From Podocnemis expansa (taxonomy: Eukaryota; Chordata; Testudines; Podocnemididae): a stretch of 64,000 nucleotides of DNA. This document shows, in pieces, positions 56,295 through 64,000 of this stretch. A model generated the notes under the pieces. It saw only the letters and a list, made by a program, of their open reading frames with translations. It ran no database searches and was not told where the DNA came from. The DNA lies in assembly GCA_007922195.1 (NCBI GenBank), contig ML682024.1, positions 1,660,051 to 1,724,050 of the forward strand, given 5' to 3'. The position numbers and the translations under genes are program-made. How positions within the stretch are numbered: position 1 is the first letter of the stretch; each line of letters opens with the position of its first letter.

Positions 56295-58695
56295 CCCTAC
56301 TGTGACACGCTGCAGACCTTTCTACATTCATCCACTCTTTGGATGATCACTCCAGTGCCCACACACCACTTAAGTGATGGAATTTAGCACCAAAACATAC
56401 AGTTTTTCTTACAGCCTGCTGCTGTTTCTAATAGTCTCAAAGATGGAGTAATCCTCTATCCTCCAGACTATTTCTCAAACCTTTGCAGACAATCATCAAA
56501 ACCATCTCGGTTTATCCCCCCCCCCCCCCCCCAGAGTTGTGTGCAGCTAAGTTCCTGTCAAGCAAGGAGAAAACTCAAGTATAAATATAAATGTTCTTCT
56601 GCTAACTTTTCTTCTGTCATATTTCCTATCAAAGAAGAGCCTCCTTCCCATGCCAACCTCGCCCTCTACCAGAGACTGCAGCAAAGTCATATTCACATTT
56701 CAACTGTGGAAACAGAGGACATTATCACAGGATCATGTTTTAAATACATGATCCAACAGATGACCTTAGTGAACACAGAAATATGCTAAGAAACTGTGAA
56801 GGAAAGTTTAGAAAAAATACTGGCAATGTAACCTTTTTGCTGAGGAACATTCACCTTTCCCACTCCTTTGGCAAACCCAAGTTTAAGTTTCTCCACAGAT
56901 GTTACATCTTATTCTCCCCCCCCCCCCCGCCCCATGCCATACATGTGGTACTTATATTGTAAACAGTTTTGGACAGGTACTAGGTCTTTATACTTGGATA
57001 AAGCACCTAGTATACTGCTGATGATATACAAGTAAATAAATATGGAAATATTAGCATTAACTTTCAGATATACATAATCTTATTCCCTGGGCCTCTCAGC
57101 CCTTAAGGTCCTCTAGGTCTTACATTTGTCTCATTCACCCTAGGTGTACTCCATCTGTAGATCAGCTCATGGATTTCTATGGAAACAGAGTTCTCATTTT
57201 TCAAACAGATATCAACTGTGGTGGGTCCACCTCCTAGTAAGCAGTGGTCCAGTTCTACCCAAGCAGCTGGGCCACTCGTATAAAGATGGATCATTACATG
57301 TTGATATCTCTAGCCTCCACGGGCTGCTTCATAGCCATATGAAGGGTCAGTTTGCAATCTCCTCCATTTCATCCTTATTTGCTAATAACTGGAAAAAAAA
57401 CAATTGCAAGGGAAAATTTTCCAACTGAAATGGAGTCTGGAAGTTCTGCAAGCTTGTGTTTGCATTTTGATTAATTTCAAGTTGCTTCAGTTTTGGAAAG
57501 GTGTGAGGAATAAATAGAGAACAATAAATTAAAATACAAAGAATCCACAGAAGACCTTCCACCTCTCCCAGATGGTTCTGCTTATCTGAAAAGTCATCTG
57601 CTATAGTGTTGCCCCTCATAGCTCCTAATACTCTCTCTATTTCTTATGGTTTTCTATCCACCAATAGTTTTCCCTTTCCTGCCTTTCTGTACCCAGAGAT
57701 TCTCTTGTGTGCCCTCTCATTCAGGTTCCTATTCTGCCAGCTGCTCAGCAGTCTGCAACAGCGATGGTGCTGCTGAGGGAGAAAACAAATAAGGAAGGAC
57801 ATACCTAGGCTGGGAAAATGACTGATGTTTTTAAAAATGCGTTGGACAACACAGGTCAACATATTTTTAATCACCACTTAGCACCAAGTATAGACATGGG
57901 GTTTACCTGGACTAAGAAAACAGGTGATGTTTAAAAACATGCTACCTAACATTTTAGCTCCTTTCAACAACTATCTTAAAAACATAGCTGAACTCCTTTA
58001 AAAAGCTTATTAGCTAGTTATGATCACTCCCAAGCCTCCCAGTTAACTTATACATACCATCTCTCCAGACAACTATGTCTTTAAAGGAGTTAAACTGTCC
58101 CTACGGTAGCTGCAAAATGGTGTTTAAAATCATGCTAGCTAACATTGCCAAACAATCTATAGTTCTAATCTGGACAGGGCCAAAGAGTGAGCTGCAAGGA
58201 GCATGAAGGTGGAGCTTCTGCAACTGGGCCAGAGACAAATCACTCACAGAGGGAGCAAGCTCCTGTCTGACAAGAATCAGTCCGGGGGTGGTGTGCAGGG
58301 GCAGGGAGTTACTTGCTGCAATAGAACAGTCTTGAGACATTGGCAGGGAAATTAGTTATGATAGACAGGTTCTGAAACCCTATGACTGTCCTGATCCAAT
58401 TAAAATGGTTGGCAGCTATGCTTCATTCACCTTGAGCCTGGCCCTTTAACTCCGGGCTGATTCCCAGTCCAGCCCCTTGCTAGCAATTGTTTGCCCACTC
58501 ACAGTATACATACCATACACACTAAAATGCTCTCTATCTGCAAATGCAAGGACAAGGTGGAGATTAGATGAAGTGTTTTGTGACAGATTTATATGCAAAG
58601 CTCTGCACAGAAGTAAATTTGCACTGCATGTATTTCAGAAATGACAGTACCAACACCCGTGATCAGTAGAACAAAACACATACAGGTTATGCTCC
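56295..58695. other. ZFAND3 intron 2 sequence with poly-C runs
   Basis: Two poly(C) tracts: C17 at 56516-56532, and 56916-56934 with one G. Otherwise AT-rich intron. Frames up to 94 codons (57144-57428) lack any family resemblance. Confidence 0.5.
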
Positions 58696-58706
58696 ATATT
58701 CTACAC

Positions 58707-59502
58707 CAAAGATTCCCAATTTAGGGTGTGAGATCCCCATGGAAGAAGGTGCCAAAAATTACAGGGGTCTCTGTGGTTTAAGTAATACTGAGGTTATTTA
58801 ACCCCCCTGATCCCATTGCTGGCTGAGACAGCAACCTGGCTGGAGCAGAGGAGCAGGCTGCCCCTGCCCCCCAGACCCAAGTGTGTTGGACACTCACCAC
58901 GAACAGAGCAGCTCCACATTCGTGGAGGCCTGGAGTAGCTTTGGCCAGCCTGCCAGCACCTGCCACCTCCATTACTCTCCGTTCATGAGGCATGGGAAGA
59001 GGTGGAGCCACACAGGGCATCCAGTTGCAGCTGTGCCAGGAAAGACTTAACTTGTCTCTCAGCCCCAGTCTAAACTTGGGGTTTTTTCAGCAGCAGTTGG
59101 CTGCCAGTGACGCAAGGAACATAAAATTCCTTGCGTAACCAGTGGTGACTTTTTAAGTTGCCAGTACACATCAGGAGAAAGCTGACCACAAATCACTTGT
59201 GGTCAGCTTTCCACTATACTCCCTGACCCACAGGACTTCTGGGATCAGCTTCCAGGAGCAGCACAGTGAGTTCATACTCACAGCAATCTGCTCCTGGAAA
59301 GATGAATTTGCCGCCGTCAGTAAAGGCACACCCTCAGGTAACAGTAATTTTTTATTATTTTAATGTAATTTACTCTTTTTATTATTATATGCGTTTATAG
59401 AGGTTGTGTGTGTGTTTATGGCTGGGGAGAAGGCAGGGAGCCACATGGCTTACCTAGTATAAACTAGAGTGGTCCTTTTACTCAATAAGTTGGGAACCAC
59501 TG
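58707..59502. mobile_element. hAT-like element (796 bp) containing two perfect hairpins
   Basis: Left end CAAAGATTCCCAATTTAGGG; the right end, read inward, is CAGTGGTTCCCAACTTATTG. Flanks TTCTACAC (58699-58706) and TTCTAAAC (59503-59510) match 7/8. The right TIR matches that of the element at 47960. The interior has GC-rich sequence, then two hairpins (59109-59135 and 59179-59211). No transposase is encoded. Confidence 0.82.
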
Positions 59503-59510
59503 TTCTAAAC

Positions 59511-60917
59511 CATTAGTCAGTGCTTAATCTGTAGTGAAAGAGGTTCTGGGGCTCAATTAGGTGCCAGGAATCTAGCAATTGCATTCATAACTGATACAGC
59601 AAACCAGAGGCGTTGGGGTTCCAAACTGCTAAACCTAGCTTCTGGCAGAAATTAAGCACTGCAATTAGTGATCTGAAAGACCATTTAAAAAGTCCATTTG
59701 GAGTTGTAACAAAAGAAATAAAGATACTTCTTAACATCCTGTAAGTAAAGAATTCTCAACTGATTTCCTATTCCCCTCCAAAGCAGGTAAAAATATTTTG
59801 CTTTTGGGCTGTGCTGCCTGCTCAGTTTAATCTGCAAAGAGTATTTACAGGTGATTTTTAAAAACTCTGCAATGAAAATCCTGACAGACCCCTACTGACA
59901 AGATAGCCAACAGTGGCACCACACTACATCTCCCAAAACGATTTATTTGGTCAATGAGTTCACTTAGCAAGTGAGTCTCTGCCCTGAAAGAATGGTCATT
60001 TTTACACCTACCGATTAACTCCCTGCCTGAAACCAGACACAAAAGGCTGACAAAAAAATTCATCATTCAAGAATGGCATTACCCCAAAAGCTGACTATTG
60101 AAACAACTTGCAGACTATATAGCAGCAACACTGCAGCAGAGTCCTACATAACAATTATACACTTTTAGCCGCTGTTGCCCTAGGACTTCCTATGTTCAGA
60201 ACTGTATTCTTCATTCATTAGGCTCTGCTAGTAAATTTGGCAAATCAATTAGCTCACAAAGAACCCACACTTGCTCCACTTCATGTAGTAACTGAGCATG
60301 TCTATTTCTTAAAAAATGCTTTCTTCAAAGCAGACAAAAGGAGGCAGAAAAAAATGTGGAACTTGCTGCTCTGAAGCAACTGAAAGATTTTAGTTCTTGC
60401 AGAAAAACCCACACTTCTTTTGGAATACAAATTTAACAGAAAAACTGCCAAACGGAAGGTTTCAGGGATCCTATTGATGACAGACTGGTGCCTTTAAAAA
60501 CCATCATCAAAATGCACAGAAATCAAAACATTCAGGGATTTCCATATGTTAAGTAGCTGGCTATGTGCAATGTTAGCTGTTGATCCATCTGAATCAAGCA
60601 GATTTTGCAGTTAGCTTTTTAATCAGTGCTTGTTCAATCAAAGAGCTTTTTAAGCATATGGAGTTTTTTAAATATATCCCACAAGCTGTTGGTCAATTGT
60701 TCTCCTACAGGAAGTCAGTAATTTCTGACTCCTACTAGAAAAATGTGAACAGGCCGTGACACTTGAGGTACCCTCCCTGGACCCCACATGCATTTTAATA
60801 AGTTTCCTTACCTTAAAATGTTAACACTAAATATCTAACAGCAGAACTCCCTAATATCTGTAGTTCTGATCTGGTAGTAATGGTAGTATGCTGAAAGCAT
60901 GATCTGGAAGACTTAAC
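59511..60917. other. ZFAND3 intron 2 sequence
   Basis: AT-rich intron between the hAT and the CR1 insertion; no exon or repeat recognised. Confidence 0.5.
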
Positions 60918-60925
60918 GTTATGCA

Positions 60926-61700
60926 GTGCTAGAGACGGTGAAGGAGGTGGAAGAGGAGAGGCCATGCACCCCTGAGGCTGGGAGGATCACAGCCACCACA
61001 GCTAGGAGGAAACGTAGAGTTGTGGTGGTTGGGGACTCACTTCTGAGGGGGATGGACGCACCCATTTGTCGCCCTGACAAGGTCTCTCGAGAGGTATGCT
61101 GCCTGCCAGGTGCCCGCATCTGAGACATTACAGAGGGATTGTCAGGAATCATCCGCCCCTCTGACTACTACCCCATGCTTCTCATCCATGTAGGAACCAA
61201 TGATACTGCAAGAGGTGATCCTCGGCAGATCAAAGGTGACTTCAGGGCTCTGGGAGCGCGGGTGAAGGAGTTTGGAGCACAGGTGGTGTTCTCCTCAATT
61301 CTTCTGGTCAAGGGTAGAGGCCTGAGCAGAGACAGATGCATCCTGGAGATGAACGTTTGGCTGCGAAGATGGTGTCGTCAGGAGGGCTTTGGCTTCCTTG
61401 ACCATGGGTTGCTGTTTCAGGAAGAAGGACTGCTAGGCAGAGATGGACTCCATCTTTCGAGGAAGGGGAAGAGCGTATCTGGACGCAGACCTAGTGAGGA
61501 GGGCTTTAAACTAGGTCTGAAGGGGGAAGGAGACCAAAGCCCACAGGTAAGTGACTATGTGGGAGACCAGGCGGATGGGATGGAACTTGGGGGGTGCCGG
61601 GACTGTAACTCCAGGGATAGAAGAGAGGATAGTTGGAACATGCGGGGGGAATCAGATAACTTTCTTAGATGCTCTAATGAAGCCCTAATGCCTGAGGCAG
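60926..61700 (+). pseudogene. CR1 ORF1 with SGNH-type esterase domain (one stop)
   Basis: The translated frame shows VVVVGDSLLRG (GDS nucleophile block at 61031-61039), then IHVGTND (GTND at 61193-61204), then GRDGLHLSRKG with the Asp and His pair at about 61442-61453. These are blocks I, III and V of SGNH hydrolases, as known for the ORF1 protein of CR1 elements in turtles and other vertebrates. The catalytic Ser, Asp and His are all kept. A TGA at 61121-61123 interrupts the frame between GARI and DITEG, probably from a CGA Arg codon. The N-terminus before the esterase is short, consistent with 5' truncation. No stop follows ORF1; the frame continues straight into the endonuclease. Confidence 0.88.
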
Positions 61701-61789
61701 GTGGGGGAGGTCAACACCAAAAGAAAATCCAGGGAGGTAGATACAATAGAATTGAAAATCAAAATGGGAAAGTAGGGCAATCAGCTGGG

Positions 61790-63250
61790 TATCTTAGGTG
61801 CCTATACTCAAATGCAAGGAGCCTGGGAAACAAGCAGGAGGAATTGGTAGTACTGGCGCAGACAAAGAACTATGACATGATTGGGATAACAGAGACGTGG
61901 TGGGATAGTTTGCATGACTGGAGCTCTGCAATAGATGGGTATAGACTGTTCAGGAAGGACAGGCAGGGAAGGAAAGGGGGAGGAGTAGCACTATATGTAA
62001 AGGAGCTCTATGACTGCTCAGAGCTTCATTATGAAAGTGGAAACAAGCCAGTTGAAAGTCTGTGAGTTAAGTTTAGAGGGGAGAGCAACAAGGGGGATGT
62101 TGTGGTAGGTGTCTGCTACAGACCACCAGATCAGAAGGAGGAGGTGGATGAGGCATTCTATGGACAACTGACAGAAGTTTCTAGAGCACAGGCCCTGGTT
62201 CTCATGGGGGACTTCAATTACCCTGACATCTGCTGGGAGGCCAATACAGCAGTGCACAGGCAATCCAGGAAGTTTTTGGAGAGTGTTGAAGACAACTTCC
62301 TGGTACAAATGCTGGAGCAACCAACTAGGGGCCTTGCACCTCTCGATCTGCTGCTCACAAATAGAGAAGAATTTATCAGGGAAGTAGAAGTGAATGGCAG
62401 CCTGGGTAGCAGTGACCATGAAATGATTGAGTTCAAGTTGATGATTAAAGGAAAGAAGGAAAGAAGCAAAACACAGACCCTGGACTTCAGAAAAGCAGAT
62501 TTTGTCTCCCTCAGGGAACTGATGGGCAGGATCCCTTGGGAGGCTGATCTGAAGGGGAAATGTGTCCAAGAGAGTTGGGTGCATTTTAAAGAAACCCTGC
62601 TAAGGGCACAGGAAGATACAATTCCGATAAGGAGAAAGCACAGCAAATGTGGAAGGCGCCCACTGTGGCTTAACAGAGAGCTCTGCACTGAGCTGAAACA
62701 TAAAAAGGAGGCTTACAGGAAGTGGAAGCTAGGACAGATGACTAAGGAGGCATATAAAGACATTGCTCGGGACTGCAGGGATAAAATCAGAAAGGCCAAA
62801 GGACAAATGGAGTTGCGACTAGCAAGGGATGTGAAGGATAACAGGAAGGGGTTCTACAAGTATATCAATAACAAGAAGAGGATCAGGGATGGTGTAGGTC
62901 CCTTACTGAATGGGGCAGGCATCCTCGTGACAGAGGATGAGGAAAAAGCTGAAGTGCTCAATGCTTTTTTTACTTCAGTTTTCACAAGCAGGGTCAGCTC
63001 CCAGCCCACTACACTAGGTACAGTAGACTGGGGAGAAGAAGAGAGGCCCTTGGTGACAGAAGGTCAGGTTAGGGACTGCTTAAAGAAACTAGATGTGCAC
63101 AAGTCCATGGGGCCGGATGAACTGCATCCGAGGGTGCTGAGGGAGCTGGCTGATGAGATAGCAGTACCGTTGGCCATTATCTTTGAAAACTCGTGGCGAA
63201 CAGGGGAGGTGCCAGAGGACTGGAAAAAAGCAAATATAGTACCTATCCTT
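61790..63250 (+). pseudogene. CR1 ORF2: AP-endonuclease and start of reverse transcriptase (one stop)
   Basis: The same frame contains the endonuclease blocks. They are LRCLYSNARSLGNKQEEL, MIGITETWWD (catalytic Glu), VVVGVCYRPP, VLMGDFNYPDICW (Asp/Asn) and GSLGSSDHEMIEF (the final SDH). All key residues are present. One TGA at 62063-62065 lies between PVESL and VKFRGES. The RT begins with WKKANIVPI near 63222, and the frame is lost at about 63245-63250 by one extra base (CCTATCCTTCAAG against the expected CCTATCTTTAAA type). The endonuclease nicks the genomic target to prime reverse transcription. Confidence 0.92.
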
Positions 63251-64000
63251 CAAGAAAGGCAAAAAGGAAGATCCAGGGAATTACAGACCTGTCAGCCTCA
63301 CCTCAATCCCTGGAAAAATCATGGAGCAGCTTCTCAAAGAATCCATCCTCAAACACTTGGGGGAAAATAGAGTAATCAGGAACAGTCAGCATGGATTCAC
63401 CAAGGGTAAATCATGCCTGACCAACCTCATCGCCTTCTATGATGAGATGACTGGATTTGTGGATGCGGGAAGAGCTGTTGATGTGATATACCTTGACTTT
63501 AGCAAGGCTTTTGATACAGTTTCCCACTGCATTCTCATTGGCAAATTAAGGAAGTATGGGTTAGATGCGTGGACTGTAAGGTGGATAGAAAACTGGCCAG
63601 ATCAACGGTTTCAGTGTGTAGGAATCAATGGCTCCATGTCAAGTTGGCAAGCAGTAACAAGTGGTGTGCCCCAGGGGTCGGTCCTGGGGCCAGTTCTGTT
63701 CAATGTTTTCATTAATGATCTGGATGATGGGATAGACTGCACACTTAGTAAGTTTGCAGATGATACCAAACTGGGGGGAATGGTAGACACCCTAGAGGGC
63801 AGGGACAGGATTCAGGGAGACCTAGACAAATTGGAGCAGTGGGCCAAGAGGAATCTCATGAGGTTCAACAAAGACAAGTGTAAAATCCTGCACTTGGGAC
63901 GAAAAAAACCCATGTACTGCTACAGGCTGGGGAGTGATCAGCTAAATAGCAGCACTGGAGAAAAGGACCTGGGAGTCATGGTGGATGGGAAGCTGGATAT
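63249..64000 (+). pseudogene. CR1 ORF2: reverse transcriptase, open to the window edge
   Basis: Starting at the shifted frame, [19 protein letters not shown], then [55 protein letters not shown] and [11 protein letters not shown] follow in the order of non-LTR RT motifs. The catalytic FADD lies at 63753-63764 and is intact. The frame has no stop for about 750 bp and is cut by the window end. It is joined to the preceding segment only by correcting the single-base shift near 63248. Without the missing 3' part it cannot be said whether the rest is intact. Confidence 0.92.

Larger units (their letters stand above)
60918..64000 (+). mobile_element. CR1 LINE, relatively young, 5'-truncated, runs off the window
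   Basis: Carries most of ORF1 (esterase domain), the endonuclease and the reverse transcriptase in sense orientation, opposite to ZFAND3. The frame beginning at 60926 stays open to about 63250 apart from two TGA codons (61121 and 62063). After a one-base shift, the RT frame stays open to 64000. The low number of breaks makes it far younger than the CR1 at 19.4 kb. CR1 elements move by target-primed reverse transcription. The left edge near 60918 is inside ORF1, so the 5' UTR and ORF1 start are missing. The 3' end and target duplication lie beyond the window. Confidence 0.95.

Noticed and set aside
62018..62688. 188- and 156-codon minus-strand frames
   Set aside because: Shadows of the CR1 endonuclease/RT frame on the plus strand.
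55203..64000. ZFAND3 A20-finger exon in the right end
   Set aside because: No minus-strand frame with the A20 Cys pattern and a compatible phase 1 donor was seen.
1..64000. CRISPR array, operons, phage or plasmid functions
   Set aside because: Direct repeats are dispersed transposons or microsatellites; split exons, MIR and CR1 show vertebrate nuclear DNA.

Overview
The window is vertebrate nuclear DNA. It consists almost entirely of introns of one host gene plus several generations of transposable elements. CR1 LINEs with an esterase-type ORF1, a DIRS-like relic, PIF/Harbinger and many hAT elements, MIR SINEs and tRNA-like SINEs with CR1-type tails together point to a sauropsid, most likely a turtle (inference; a crocodilian is the main alternative). 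There is no operon, prokaryotic gene, CRISPR array or rRNA/tRNA gene.

Host gene: three coding exons on the minus strand (55023-55202, 33638-33703, 7274-7444) encode consecutive parts of ZFAND3, an A20/AN1 zinc-finger protein. All have consensus GT-AG borders, and all three have phase 1 junctions on both sides. The intervening introns are 21.3 kb and 26.2 kb. I could not find exons 1-2 (A20 finger, expected to the right) or the last exon (second half of the AN1 finger, expected to the left). The whole window is therefore probably transcribed from right to left as ZFAND3 pre-mRNA.

Region by region: 1-7.3 kb is intron 5, with a MITE, a hAT element and a MIR split by another hAT. 7.4-33.6 kb is intron 4. 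It holds a ruined DIRS-like retrotransposon (about 13.6-17.5 kb, minus), a ruined CR1 LINE (19.4-21.6 kb, minus) carrying a foldback SINE, a CR1 3' end (24.2-24.8 kb) carrying a hAT, and a 179-bp hAT with a perfect target duplication. 33.7-55.0 kb is intron 3. It holds a 2.4-kb hAT-like unit, two tRNA-like SINEs, a PIF/Harbinger relic with two antiparallel genes (42.9-46.0 kb), a 1.1-kb GC-rich hAT and smaller hATs. 55.2-64 kb is intron 2, with a 0.8-kb hAT containing two perfect hairpins and a young-looking CR1 LINE (60.9-64.0 kb, plus strand) that runs off the window.

The most useful observations are these: the nesting gives relative ages of the element families; the CR1 copy has ORF1 and ORF2 in one uninterrupted frame at their junction; the DIRS and Harbinger copies are recognisable by coding remnants; and a foldback SINE-like family has long arms and 12-14 bp target duplications. 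No clearly new biological system was found.
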